Below are positions 32,955 through 44,475 of a stretch of 64,000 bases of DNA, piece by piece (positions within the stretch are counted from its first letter, which is position 1; every line of letters starts with the position of its first letter). The stretch is from NCBI RefSeq assembly GCF_041146795.1, contig NC_135170.1, positions 5,728,033 through 5,792,032 on the forward strand. Direction: 5' to 3'. The notes under the pieces were generated by a model, which did no database searches, had not been told where the DNA came from, and was given only the letters and a program-made list of their open reading frames with translations. The stretch comes from Maylandia zebra. Taxonomy: Eukaryota; Chordata; Actinopteri; Cichliformes; Cichlidae. The position numbers and the translations under genes were made by a program.

Positions 32955-33362
32955 AGTCAAACAACGCCCGCTGTTTTAAAAAGGCCCAAAACATCATAAA
33001 AGACACCTCACATCCTGGCCACTCCCTGTTCGAACTGTTGCCCTAAGGCAGACGGTACAGGGCAATCAGAGCAAGGACTAATAGACTCAAACACAGCTGT
33101 TATCCAACTGCAATAACACATCTGAATACTACAAAAATGTCCACCATGCCACTCTTGTGTTAATCTATGCACGGTCTGAAGCACGACGTTGGGAATACTT
33201 AGTATTTTAAGTATTCTATCTATTTTATTGATTGAATTTTATTGTTTTTTATATTTGATATTACTAGGGATGATGCAATGATCGGGGACCATTCTTAATG
33301 TCGTCGGTCTCATGACAATGACAATAAAGTTTTTGATTTTGATTCTGATTCTGAAATACACC
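32955..33362 (+). mobile_element. 5'-truncated LINE 3' end inside the nested LTR element
   Basis: The frame around 32985-33120 reads NIIKDTSHPGHSLFELLP and RRYRAIRARTNRLKHS, the C-terminal end typical of a fish non-LTR ORF2. A 3' UTR follows with GACAATAAAG and a tail of TTTTGATTC/TTCTGATTC units. It is one of the few recognisable pieces in the interior of the LTR element. Whether it was captured before or after that element last moved is unknown. Confidence 0.65.
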
Positions 33363-36300
33363 CTCCTCAAGAGTTCAATGATTTAGGCAGTTATGTTTAT
33401 ACAAATACTAAATGTATGTTTAGTGTCTTCATACAGGTGTTTTTTCTTAACCTGGAAGCCTGAGTACGGCAGCAGAAGACAGGCCAAGCTTTGGCTAAAA
33501 TTCACGGCTGGACACCAGAGTTGTCCTCACCCCTCCCGGTAAAACAAAAAAGAGAGAATGTAGTTTGAGGCGGGTTTTTCTTGCTGAACTGCTCTGGGTG
33601 CTGTGTCCCTGAATCTCACCGGTGTTAACCTCTGGCGGAAGACATGGAGAAAAGGAAAAGATGTTCCTGGTAAATCACTGAAACAAATAAAACCACACAC
33701 AACCAGAGAAAGATATGAGAAGGGTGAGGAACAGACACATGTGCGTGTTAGAGAAATGCCTCGTTTGAGAAACAGTTAAAGTAACCCATATACAGACGCA
33801 CCCATACATGCAATGAAGAAACAGCTTACATACATGTGCACGTACATGCAAGGTTAAAGTAGCGACACTTAACATACACCTGTTTTTAAATGATATAGTT
33901 TATACATTACTGACAATTAAACGCTTTGGGTTGCAGGACAACAACGTAACGTCAAAAGACAAAGACACTGGTCTGAGGATTAAGTGAGGACACGACAAAT
34001 TTAGTGGTTAAAAGGGTCGACTTGGGACATGTTTTTGTTGATTGTTTAAGACAAATGACTACTGAATGATAGGAAATTCCTTTTTAGGTTTCTAAACAGG
34101 ATCTTAAGAATTTTAGCACGTACCTGTGTTGTCCTGTCAACTTGAGGGGTTATGAGTTGATTATATGGTGAAAAAAAAAAAAAAAAAAACAAAAACAAAA
34201 AAGGGGGGAGACGAGATCTCGTTGTTTCTCCCCTCTCGGGATAACACAGCCAACACAGCACAGCCAACACAACATCATTTTCCTGTTCGCCTGTTTTGTT
34301 TTGTTTTTGTTTTTTCTGAGAGCCGAAGCTGACCTGGACTCCTACCCTCCCCTCTACCATCGTTGCCCTCTCCGCGACCATCTTTGACCCTTTGACCCCT
34401 GAAGGCCACAGCAGCTGGACTCACAACAACAACTTGAGGATGTCAACAGTGCTGCAAAAGAGTGATCTCATGCAGCAGAGACGGAGAGCACTAAACCTAA
34501 AGCCCGTTTCACTACACGGGGGAAATTCCCAGGCTGCGTCAGCTGACAGAGCTGTGACGAGACGCGCATTAAGCCCGGAGGAAAAGGGACGGTGAGCAGA
34601 AGGATGCTGACCTCTGAGAAGAGCCGAACAGCAGAGCTGCAGAAGGCCGTGGAGCAAAGTAAGGACAACAGAAACAGACCCAAAGAGGAGGGGAGGACCC
34701 TAGGCCATGCGTCAGGCCGCTGGTTTACCTAAACTACAGAACAGGAAGGTGATGAACACAAACATATACCAACACACGAACACACACTTCTGCATGCGCC
34801 TACTTAGAATGAAGGGAAACACACACATGAACACTTATGCACTTGTTGAGGGAGTAAAAACTGATACATACCCATGCACTAAAATCAAAATGTTGATTTA
34901 ATTTACTAAGAAGTGACACACAATGCTCCAGCTGCTGCAATGAAGAATGCTTTACTGACAAAGGCTCAATGCTGCACACAACAAAGTCAAATACAGAATT
35001 TGCTATAATAATAAGCCCAGAGGGCATTTGTGTGGTCTGGGGAGCAGAGTCCGGAGCGGTTTGGTTATGAAAATGATGCCCGTGCGAGATATCTGGGGCT
35101 TAAGGCCTCGACTTAATTGTTTACTCTACACTAAAAAGAAAAGAAAACACTCTGAGCAGTGGTGCAGAGTGAAAACGAGGAATTAACAGTGTGAGTTTTA
35201 TTTCAGAGCGCCACGTCATTGTGATGGAGATTTAATAAAGGAGGAACACACGGACAAAGAAGAAGAGAAGGGGGGCAGCCCTTGAACGCGATTGCCTGAG
35301 GCATTAAAGTTCTGTGCTAAATTCTGGTTTCCAGTGTGAGAAAAGTCACGCAGTGCCAGTAGTAGAGCTAGGTTGAGTGATGATTCTAAATTACTGTAAG
35401 TAAATCATCGTACACCGTTCAAGTTTCATGATAACGGGGATCTAGACTTTGTTGAACCCTAGGCAATTTGAACAGGTAAAAGTCGAGTGGCCAAGTAGCA
35501 GTTGAATAAAAGTCATTGAATAAGTGTTGAAATAAACTGGCAGAATTAAGAGAATTAAAACATTTCAAGAGCTCAACTTACTTAATGGTTCAATTTTGTT
35601 TCACGAACGCAAAACATATAGGTTTATGAATATGAAAAGGTTGAGGTGGTGTTGATTTGACTCTGTGTAGGTTTAGGTTGGTACTTTTATTGATGGGAAG
35701 AATATTCAGTGACAAGTCCTAAGACCCGGGCGTCTGCATTTTGTTTTTGTTATTTTTCATTTTATTTTGTTTTATGTTTACTGATTTTTGTTTGTGAATC
35801 TTACCATTTACATTTTCTTCCCTACAGGGTTACAGTTTTAATGTTTTTCTATTACAGGATTTCTGGGCGGATGTGTGAAGAAACGGTGTTTATGGGTTAG
35901 GAGTTGGGGATGCTATTACACTGTATTCTGGTGAGAGTGTTGGGGGAGACACACCCTGTCTTGAAAACTGTGATTCTTTTACAGGAAATGTTTTATAGCA
36001 CCTATGGAATGAGGATGTCTGACTACGGTCAATGTGCTGCTAATGTTTGCTTTGCTTTGGTGAGAGGGGTGCAGTAGAAAACAGACAAGTGACATGACAA
36101 CAAGTAATAATAACAGATAACAAATTTGGGGACAGTTTGACCTAGAGCCCACTAACTGGCCATTAGGGTCTCTCTCTCTCATTGCCCAAAGGGTGAATAA
36201 AGCAAATTGTGGCAATAATAGTGATTTAATGATTGGAGAAACCTGAACATGATACTTGTCTGTTGAGCTGAATCGTTTATTACTCTTATGATTTTCCGGT

Positions 36301-36441
36301 GGGACTATGAAGATTTTTTGGTACAGATTGCAGGTTGTTGCTCTTTAACTCCTAGAACACGCCCTTGGCGAGGTGGGGGGAACTGGACCACCTTTCTGTG
36401 CCCCATCATCCTCTATTAGACGACATCCAAGCTAAGTAAAC

Positions 36442-36576
36442 ATGTCTTGGCCCTTTCCCCCTGAAATGACAGGCAGGCAAAGATGTTGCGTCTTTGTTTG
36501 CTTCCTGGCCCTGGGTCTCATTCCCATTGGCATAATCCTGATCTGTGAAGGGCCCCCGACACTTCTGACACCTTAA
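36442..36576 (+). CDS. Short ORF with hydrophobic segment, possible envelope leader remnant
   Basis: 44 aa with basic residues followed by a strongly hydrophobic run (about residues 15-35), the layout of a signal-anchor or envelope leader. It lies about 530 bases before the PPT, where an envelope gene would be in a retrovirus-like element, but no further envelope frame follows. I do not recognise the sequence. It may be a relic or chance. Confidence 0.25.
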   Translation: MSWPFPPEMTGRQRCCVFVCFLALGLIPIGIILICEGPPTLLTP

Positions 36577-37105
36577 AGTTCAAAAGCTTGGCCCCCTTCT
36601 GACAGTCCCAATCTGACAAATGTAGCCCGTAGGGTCTTGCCCACTACTTCCTCTCCAGTTTTACCATATTCACTTTTGAATGTCCTTAGCAGTTACCGTT
36701 CTGAGTTTATTTTACGGTTGATTTATTTTTTCACATTTTCACGTTTATATCTCTCATTATTATAGTATACTCTGTACTCTCCACATTTTTATCATTACTT
36801 ATGCTTTTTGGTTGCTGAGTTACAGGAACTGTTAATTTTGTGTCACTACCCTGGTTGCACTAACTCGTTGTACCCTTGTGTGCAGGACAGCTGTTACTGC
36901 TTTCATCGGGAACCGAGACTGCTTGCAGCCGACCCCTGGGCAGGGTGGTGCCTGGACTCTTTTCTCCTCATCTGCAATGACAGATAAAGACAAATGATAA
37001 GACCCGAGGAGTTTTTCGAGCCAGGCTTCGACACGTCTCTGTGTTCCTTTGAATGTTACTTATTTTTGTGTGTTGACCCATTTAAGATGGGTCAAAAGGG
37101 GGATT

Positions 37106-37615
37106 TGAAGAAAATATAATCTGATCAAACATTATTCAGCTTTAAATATTGTTCAGCTTTAAAGTTACTGTGCAACTGTGTAATAAAAATGTGTGCTCAC
37201 GACTTTGGCCTTGAGAGCGATAAGAAGCGATCGCCTCATCCTGCAGGCGAAAGATATCTGCAAGCGAAGAGACTAGAACACCCAAGGCCGATTTCCTTTT
37301 ATGGAGTTGTTTTTCTGCTAATGCAGCACTTTCCTCACAACCCCCTCCTGTAAGTTTTAGAGAATATATACCCATCCTCACAGCAAATATTTGGAATCTT
37401 TTGATGTGAGCTGTTTTGAGAGGTTGTCTCTGTCTCAATAAAAGTTCACTGATTCCCCATCTGCAGCAGGTGTCCGGTTGTCTTCATTCTCCGCCAGCCT
37501 GGTTAAGTCTATTCCTCCTTAACATCTAAAAGAACCTATTTAATGAAGGAAGACGGGTTCACTTTGTGTTTAATATTATTCTATTGCTGTTGTTGTATTT
37601 TTTTTATATCCTTCA
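37106..37615 (+). repeat. 3' LTR (510 bp) of the nested element
   Basis: Same length as 30242-30751, and I found no difference by eye, so integration was recent. Confidence 0.92.
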
Positions 37616-37669
37616 CAATACAGTTTTGAGAATGTTCACAATTCGTACATTATATCTCAGCTACATCTG

Positions 37670-38756
37670 GGCCTAAACTCTGCTGCAGGTCCATATATCA
37701 AACGATCACTATGGCATTACTGAGAGTTGAAAAACTGTCTAAAGTCTTTCATCTTTAATAAAATGATCAGCGTTCTGCTCTACCAGGTGTAACAGTTGAG
37801 TTTAACATCCAGGCATCCATGAAAACGGAATTTATGACATTTAACGGAGTTAGAAGTTAGCAGGGAGTTAGCTCGCTAGCTTCTATCTAAATACAATATA
37901 GCATGTCCTGACTGCGGGGTTTGGAAACAAATTAAAACGTACAGCTCTGTTATCACTTCCAACATAAATGAAGACAGAAAACAGCAGTGACGTTTGTAGG
38001 GTTAGTGAAGTTTGGCTAGCTGGTATATGATGTGCTACGTGACCGCTAGCGACACAGCTATGTTAGCATAATATAAACAAGCTAACTTTTTTCCACTCGA
38101 TAAACGTTAACGTGAGTGTTCTCGGTGGTCAGGAACAAATGCAATCGCATGGCAGGATGCTGTAAACGGACCAAACTTCAGCCAGGAGAACAACTGAGAT
38201 AATCCATCCACAATACGAGGTTAGTCATTCATGCTGGGCTGTAGTTACATCCCAAGGTTTTAAAAACTGAGCTTAAATAAATGATTAACAGTAATAAAAG
38301 CCGAGGGAGGTCACAGTGATCACTGACTGTTTTAGGAGCTTTTTGAGATTAAATAGAAGAAAATACAAAACATTAAACATGTTAACAACACAAAAGCCAT
38401 ATTAAACGCAGACTACTTTAGGCCCGGAAGTAGGATTCGTCACGTCATCACTTAAACTATAGCACACGCGCCTGTATCTCTCATTGGTGTTAAAGCAGGG
38501 AAAACTTTTTGTTATCAAATGCTGAATTTATCCACTGCTGACTCTCCAGCTTGCAGGACAATAGGTGAAACGTTTGTGAAAACAGAGAAGAAAATAAATA
38601 AATAAATGAAGACAGAGAGAGTCTGGTATGACCAAGCAGTAATCAGACAATAAATTTAGTTGGTAATATAATAAATTGTGAGATGTTTTCTGCTTGATTG
38701 ATGCAGCACAAGTAATTTACTGTATGAAGGAAATTCTCTTTTGTGGTAATATTTTG
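37670..38756. other. Unassigned DNA
   Basis: Former flank of the Gypsy insertion. I see no gene, repeat boundary or tandem array. Confidence 0.4.
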
Positions 38757-39146
38757 AATGTGACCTGTCAACTTAGCGCATTATAAACTGATATGCAAAT
38801 TAGTTGATACTAGATTTGGAAAAATGACTGGATTATAAAATAAGTGAATAAGATGTAACAGAGGGTTGTGTGTGGAGGAAGGTTTTATGGTGGCACACAT
38901 CTGTTTACGTGGGAGAAAACTCCTTACGTGATATGACATTTAGCAATTTGCAAATTGTGATGTTTACAGAACTTTTATTTTGAAAGGTCGAATGTAAGGC
39001 GGAAGGACGAGATATAAAAAGGGAGACAACAGAAAACGGCAGATGAACAAGTTAGTGCTGCAGACTGTGTTGCCGCTGCAAGCCTGAGAATTAAAGAATG
39101 GAACTGAGAAATACTGAAGGTGTCATCATTAATGTTTGAGGCATAA
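38757..39146 (+). mobile_element. Possible solo LTR
   Basis: A TATA-like GATATAAAAAGGG (about 39010), a downstream R-like region with AATTAAAG, and an end near TTTGAGGCA suggest an LTR promoter. I could not find a target duplication or fix the ends, so this is tentative. Confidence 0.35.
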
Positions 39147-39497
39147 AGATGTAGCCGGATGGGCTACTCGCCCTTCTTTTTCTCTCTTTCTCGCTCGCTC
39201 TACCACCTTCGCTCTCTTTCCGCTGCACTGGCTCCTTGTATCGTGTGATTGGGTTAATTAGGAACCCACCTGCATATTGATTACAGGGTGGTGTTTACCT
39301 GTATAAAGGGAAGCCGTTTTTTTTTGTTGGATCATTCCTCCCGAGCTTCTGGTGCGATACAGCAGTAAATGCTGGCCTATTGGTTAATTTACCGATACGA
39401 TCGGATTGTGTGACTGCTACAAGTAGGCCTCCTTTCGACCTCTGATTTCTCTCAAAAGTCAGTAACTAGTAGTCATAATTCTGCGGCCTGCTTCCTT

Positions 39498-39779
39498 CCC
39501 ATACGGAAAAGAAATAGTAAAAACTTATATGTGATTACTCATGAAAGTGGCCACTTTCATGAGTAAATCATATAAGGCTTACATGATTTACTCATGAAAG
39601 TGGCCACTTTCGCATTACTTTCATACATTGTTTTAGTAAGTATCCAAAACATACAAGTTTCATAATATAAATTTTCAAGGGATCTTATATCTGTTTTCAC
39701 ACTTATATGCTTTTCATACAAGTTTCACACAAGACAGATTCAAACTTTATAAGATTTATATATATCTTTTCCATATGGG
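39498..39779. mobile_element. MITE with palindromic centre
   Basis: The ends CCCATACGGAAAAGA and TCTTTTCCATATGGG are inverted repeats with one mismatch. Inside is a perfect 32-bp palindrome (39535-39566) around GTGGCCAC, and a second GAAAGTGGCCACTTTC copy at 39596-39611. It has no coding capacity. A target duplication was not found, so the superfamily is open. It lies within the presumed LTR of the second Gypsy element. Confidence 0.6.
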
Positions 39780-41075
39780 TTACTCCAGCTGTGGTGGAGA
39801 GACGCGTGAGTTGCGTTCACCGTACAGTACAGCGCCTCCAGTCTTGGGGTAAGCCGCTTATATTATAGCTGCTAGTATTTGTAAATTAGAGACGATTAAG
39901 GTTATCTTTGCCTTTTTTTGTTTGTAGGGTTTGATTGCTGCCGCACGTCCTCAGGGACCAACTGCCTGATTTTAAGCAAAGAGTCGAGACGCCTGCCTAG
40001 CTGCTGTCTTGTCTTGCCCTGTTTTATCTTGTGTTCCGATCTGTTGGCCGTCCAGTTTTGTTCCTGCTGCTGGCCTCTCCTCGCCCCTGGGGGCTTCGGG
40101 TCTCACGTTAAGCCCCTTTTTGGACTATCGTTTTACTCCAGCTTTCGCGGCTGGTCGGGGCGATCTTCAGCTGCATATTGGGCTGGTGTTACAAAAACTG
40201 GTACCATCTCTCCCTTTCCCTCTTCCAGTTGTGGAGAGCTGCGCGAGACTGAGTAGGGCTACGGACAATCGGAACCAGCACCATCTGTGGGCTGGCTCGC
40301 AGAGCACGAGTGTTTCCAATCTGTGCTCTGTGGTGTGTATGTGGGTCTCAGTTTTCCTTTTAATTTCTTTTTTTTAGTATATAGAGAGCCTTTATGTCCC
40401 ATGTTTTGTTTTTTGTTTTTTTATCCTGTTTAATGTGTATATCTTGTGCTTTTATTTCAGTGAACTGAGGATCTACCAGCGGCCGTGGGACCTTAGGTGG
40501 CGGGTGGTTTTCCACACTTTTGTTGTACAGCACCAGGTTAATAGACTATAGTGGGTTTTTTTGTGTGGTTTTCTTTTGGTCCACCGCTGCTGGTAAGTCA
40601 CAGTTGTATGTTTATTTTTTTGTAATTTGGGACACTATTTTAGACATTTAGTGCGCTGTCTTTGTTGCTTTGTTTTTATTTTTTTTTTAATAAATAAAAT
40701 GGTGTTAATACATTGAGCCGGCCTCAGTGTGCATCCCTGAACCTGTGCAAACGTTGTTGTTTTTTAAGTTCATATTTCCTGGGGGCTAGAATTCCCCCAG
40801 GTGGCGTTGTCATTTTATTATTTCTTTTATAACCCCGCCGACCACTTGGTCACATAATTGGCGTTGGTCGACAGGATGCACATTTGAGGTAGATGTTTGG
40901 TCTTGTAAATATATATATATATTTTTTTTGCAAAGATCACAGTTCACCTGTTTGAAGGCTCTATTTGTTTTAGAGTGTGATTATAGACAAGACAGCAGTA
41001 TCCAGGTAGGAGGAAGAGTAAAAGGATTTTAGCACCTTGCTGATTTAATTTTCCTTTTTTTGGTCAAAATTTATT

Positions 41076-41665
41076 ATGGAGGAAGAATTGCAGCAACTTG
41101 GAGACTTGGTAGCGCAGTTAAAGGCAGATAATGAGCAATTGCGCCGGGATGGGGGCGCTGTGCTCGAGTCTGGTGGTGGTGCCGCGTCGTCCTCCTTCGT
41201 ACCAGCTGGTTGCATACCAAATGTTGGTAGCCAGGCCGCCGTTACAGAGCGTTTGGTGGTGGTGCCTAGGGACCGTAAATGTCCCATGTTCAATGGCAGA
41301 ACGGGCATCAATATAGCTGAATGGGTCGAAGAGGTTCAAGCGTGCATGCGTGCCCGGCACCTGTCTGTTGCTGATCAAGCTTTCTTTATTTTTGACCATT
41401 TAGAGGGAGAAGCAGGGGAGGAGATCAAATTTCGCCCTAATTTAGAGCGAGGGGATCCTGCTCGGGTGTTGACCATTTTAAAGGAACTGTATGGTAATGC
41501 GAAGTCCTATGTCACTCTGCAGCAGGCTTTCTTTTCGAGGAGACAGCCGGAGGGAGAGACTTTGCAGGAGTTTTCCTTAGCGCTAATGGCTCTGATGGAG
41601 CAAGTAAAACAAAGTGCACCTGATGGTATGCGTAACGCAGAGGTGTTGCTCCGAGACCAGTTTTG
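41076..41665 (+). pseudogene. gag: Gypsy Gag, N-terminal and capsid part (truncated)
   Basis: Starts MEEELQQLGDLVAQLKADNE, a coiled-coil-like opening seen in fish Gypsy gag proteins. Then come RLVVVPRDRKCPMFNG and a capsid-like region (IAEWVEEVQACMRARHLS, FFIFDHLEGEAGEEI, VLTILKELYGNAKSYV, FSLALMALMEQVK). Homology ends at EVLLRDQF (about 41664); no zinc knuckle is present. The frame stays open by chance to 41969. The particle-forming gene was cut by a deletion that joined it to pol. Confidence 0.8.
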
Positions 41666-42009
41666 GAGGCCTTACATCAGTGTCACCAGTCTGCAGCCCA
41701 AGCCCCAGAGGACCCTGTCGGTACCGTTAAGGTACAGGGCCCGCGGGCTGTGCGGATACCTGGTGGCGTCATGCAGCTGGTGGCTACCACCTGTTTTCAG
41801 CAGTTGTCAGGTCAGGTTGTGCTTTTTGAGCCTTCTGAGTCCGGGTTGCCAGTTGGGTTGCTGGCCTCTCCATGTTTGGTCCAGGTGGATAAGGGCGTTG
41901 CCTACATCCCAGTCACCAATGTGGGGACAGCTGAAGCTGTTCTCCACCCGCGGACCCGTTTGGGAGTGATAAGGTCTGGGTCAATGAGACAAAGGAACTG
42001 GAAACCTAC
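41666..42009 (+). pseudogene. Gypsy pol fragment (region between protease and RT)
   Basis: In the frame of 41663 the sequence reads VKVQGPRAVRIPGGVMQLVA, GQVVLFEPSESGLPVGLLAS and AYIPVTNVGTAEAVLHPRTR. This resembles the linker between protease and reverse transcriptase of fish Gypsy polyproteins. It lies in a different frame from gag. No catalytic motif is included. Confidence 0.7.
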
Positions 42010-42013
42010 AGAC

Positions 42014-42209
42014 TGTCACGGCTGCCGAGGCGAGCCGCGTGGTGTTGGAGGAAAGGAGGACTCAAAATGCAGGTGATGCCTGATGATTCGAGTGATGTTT
42101 ATTTAGAGGGTGGTGTAGTGGCAAACAGGCAGCGAGGGATGACAGGGAACTAAAGAAACCTAACTGGAAAAACTAAATAACAAACCTGAGAACATACGAA
42201 ACGGGGAGA
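42014..42209 (-). repeat. LTR fragment, copy 1 (partial)
   Basis: Closely matches the first part of 45069-45663 (TGTCACGGCTGCCGAGGCGA here, TGTCACAGCTGCCGAGGCAA there) and breaks off after ACGGGGAGA. On the minus strand the AATAAA signal lies in GTGATAAATAAAC-like sequence, so this would be the 3' portion of an LTR. Confidence 0.7.
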
Positions 42210-43399
42210 GACTTACATAGAGACACACCTACATGCACACTCACTTACGTGCACTCACATAGACATATGGGTACGTGCACACACAGGCATTCACAGGCTG
42301 GTGCATACACACAAACACAGAGTTTGCAGCATACCATGGGGGGTTTTAGGATGGGGTCACTTCTACAAAACTGAGTGAAACAGACAAAGGGGTTGAGATC
42401 TGCAGAGGAATTCCGGGGTCCTGTACATCTCCCTTCTAGAAGGTGTAATCAATAAGTGTGGATTAATAAAAGTGTTGTGAATTGACTGCTGAGTCCCGGT
42501 GTTCTTTCTGGAGGCCTGAGGAATCTACAAACCGGGGGAAAACTGTTTTAAGGTAACAGTGTCTAACAAAAAACGTCTTTGCTGAAGTTGCAGCTGGTTT
42601 GGGCCATCATGAAACTCTAGTATAGTCAACACTGCGGTGGAAAATACTGCTGCATACTGTAAATCTGACCCTCTGTCAGCACTAATGTCTCAAATGGATT
42701 TCAGGTCAAAGTGCAAAAAACATTTACATAATTACTAGTAAGTCTGATCTTGTAACATCTAAGGAGTCAAAAATATAGTGTCAGAGTTTCACTATATGTT
42801 ACCATTGTGATCCCACATGGTGAAGATGGCTATTTCACCTCTGCCATTCATGCAGTGCCTTGCTCTGTTTGACTCATTAGATCTGTTTATAAAGTAAACA
42901 ACACCACTCACCTTGGCAGATGTTGGCAGGGAAGCTTTGAAATTCACTCTGGTTATGATCCATTTACATCAAGACTAAAAAGACACCAGTGGTGATTCAG
43001 AAGTTGATTCAAAACCTGCCACCAATGTCCTTAATGAAATAGATTGATAGCATTGGCATGCTATCCTACAAGTCATTTAAATTGTTCTACAATTCCTTCA
43101 GTACACAAAGCAGCAGCGTTCAAATGCAGTCTCATTTTGAATGACGGCTTCTGTGGCGTCCTCGAAAAGAACTGTACTGCACTCTTCGGCATAAGCGACT
43201 GCCAGCAGAAAAGAAACTTTCTCTGTTACAAAAGGCCTTAAACACATTTAATTAAGTACTGTACTCAAGTAAAAAATGTATATATCTGTACTTGACTTCC
43301 CATCTTAAGACACTTGCATACAGTAATCCAAAGCAGACGCCACAGACGAGCAGGATTAAACAAAAATTAACCTTTTTTGGGGGTTTTCAGTGAGTCAAA
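42210..43399. other. Unassigned DNA
   Basis: CACA/ACTCAC-rich stretch to about 42330, then unrelated sequence. AATAAAAGTGTTGTGAA at about 42463 followed by CTTTCTGGAGGCCTGAGG may be the R/U5 part of another LTR, but no ends can be fixed. No gene. Confidence 0.35.
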
Positions 43400-44114
43400 A
43401 GGCTACGTTCACACTGCAGGCGAAAGCGCATCAAATCCGATTTTTTTGACCCTATGCGACCCATATCCGATCATGGTCTGACAGTGTGAACGGCACAAAT
43501 CCGATATTTTCAAATCCGATCTGGGTCACTTTCGTATGTGGTACTGAATCCGATACATATCCGATGTTTTAGAAAGCGACTGCTGTTTGAACGGTCAAGT
43601 CGCATTAAATCCGTTTTTTACGTCACTGACACAAGACAGACGCCAATTATCAGCGCTGGAGAAGACATTGTGAACCCTTCCTGGCCATCCCGTGTAGATG
43701 TCAGTGAAACTGTTGGGAAGACAACGTTGGAGAAACGTTAACATTTTATTTTTACTGTATAATCTGCAGAGTCTGACAGAAATCTGCAACTATCCTTTGA
43801 AGCAGCGCTCCTCTAAAACAGCAATAAGGATCATTATTAGGTTATTTACATTATTATGTAAATAACAAAATAACTTAAAGCAAAAATTGGGAAACGTAAA
43901 GTCCGAAGTCTTTATATTAAGGGCCATCAGTCAAACAATATTGTTTGCTCTGGGTCTAAACAGAGCGCGTTGTGTGTGACGTCTTCTTCTGTGCATGCGG
44001 CCGCTTTGAGCGTTCATACTAGAGCACGTTTGCTGTCGCATTTTATTTGTAGTGTGAACGAGCAGACAAAAAAATCGGAACTGAGCATTAAGACCTGCAG
44101 TGTGAACGTAGCCT
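43400..44114. mobile_element. Non-autonomous DNA transposon with 21-bp perfect TIR
   Basis: AGGCTACGTTCACACTGCAGG at the left is exactly mirrored at the right end (CCTGCAGTGTGAACG...AGCCT). Subterminal copies of AATCCGAT words recur (around 43434, 43497, 43514, 43548). It is 715 bp with no transposase. I recognise this end type from common fish MITE families, but the target duplication is unclear and the superfamily undecided (hAT or Harbinger). Confidence 0.8.
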
Positions 44115-44224
44115 AATTCCAGTCAGTACGCTGAAAAAGTGTAATGGAAATGTGTTCATTCTGTTAGAATATACACGTTAATAAATGAATGTAATCCTGA
44201 AGAATCTCACTTAAACAATAAGTC

Positions 44225-44475
44225 ATATATAATGTCTTCTTATATGTGTAACTTTTGTAAGCACAGATCTTTTAGAGCACTTAGCACCAGGTTGTGGAAT
44301 GCTTTGCCTCATTACGTTACCTTGATTGCATTTATTCTTTTAAATAGCAGCTTAAGACTCATTTATTTAGACTGCATTATGTTTTATGTAAATGTGTTTT
44401 ATATTATTTTGAAGCACTTTGTGATTCTTCTCCTGTGAAGACTGCTATATAAATCAATAAAGTAAAGTAGTTTTG
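44225..44475 (+). mobile_element. LINE 3' end fragment
   Basis: A frame reads LWNALPHYV followed by a hydrophobic and basic stretch, the usual C-terminal end of CR1/L2-type ORF2 proteins of fish. The 3' UTR ends CTATATAAATCAATAAAGTA. 5'-truncated and dead. Confidence 0.55.

Larger units (their letters stand above)
30772..37105 (+). other. Non-coding interior of the nested LTR element
   Basis: Besides the LINE piece and the short ORF, I see two poly(A) runs (about 32419-32440 and 34170-34188), a GC-rich patch at about 32480-32530 (repeated GCCGAGC/CCGCGGG words), and many short frames without domains. The frame at 31745-32002 is lysine- and acid-rich and could be a scrap of gag, without proof. 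Confidence 0.5.
30238..37619 (+). mobile_element. Retrovirus-like LTR element without gag/pol, nested in the Gypsy LTR
   Basis: The element 30242-37615 has two 510-bp LTRs that look identical, each TGAAGAAAAT...TATCCTTCA, and CAAT duplicated on both sides (30238-30241, 37616-37619). The uninterrupted Gypsy LTR copy confirms the empty site. A PBS (TGGCGTCACGAACAGGAT, 30754-30771) follows the 5' LTR and a PPT (AAAAGGGGGATT, 37094-37105) precedes the 3' LTR. The 4-bp duplication and this PPT resemble gamma/epsilon-type endogenous retroviruses. The 6.35-kb interior holds no gag, protease, RT, integrase or full envelope frame. It contains a LINE fragment and unidentified non-coding DNA. It is therefore a large non-autonomous derivative that must have used another element's proteins, and recently. 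Confidence 0.88.
21863..37669 (-). mobile_element. Gypsy-type LTR retrotransposon, minus strand, its 5' LTR split by a nested LTR element
   Basis: The outer LTRs are at 21867-22771 (3' LTR) and 29384-37665 (5' LTR, interrupted at 30241). Both begin TGTAGCAG and end CAGCTACA on the + strand, and the four bases TCTG flank the whole unit (21863-21866 and 37666-37669). Between them, on the minus strand, are gag, then pol with protease, RT, RNase H and integrase in the Gypsy order. The two LTR copies differ at only about five places in some 905 bp by eye, so insertion was recent. The PBS, PPT and a frameshift site are recognisable. One catalytic integrase residue is changed, and the LTR promoter copy is split, so this copy is probably immobile now. 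Confidence 0.93.
39151..42009 (+). mobile_element. Second Gypsy element, 5' part, internally deleted and truncated
   Basis: A large LTR/leader (about 39151-40854) with a TATA-like TGTATAAAGG (about 39300) and a poly(A)-type AATAAATAAAATGG (about 40689) ends GGTCACA. After a few bases comes a PBS-like TGGCGTTGGTCGACAGG (40859-40875), then gag at 41076. The gag frame stops being homologous near 41660, and the sequence jumps to a part of pol lying between protease and RT. A different LTR fragment begins at 42014. The element is dead. The LTR start at 39151 is the least certain boundary. Confidence 0.65.
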
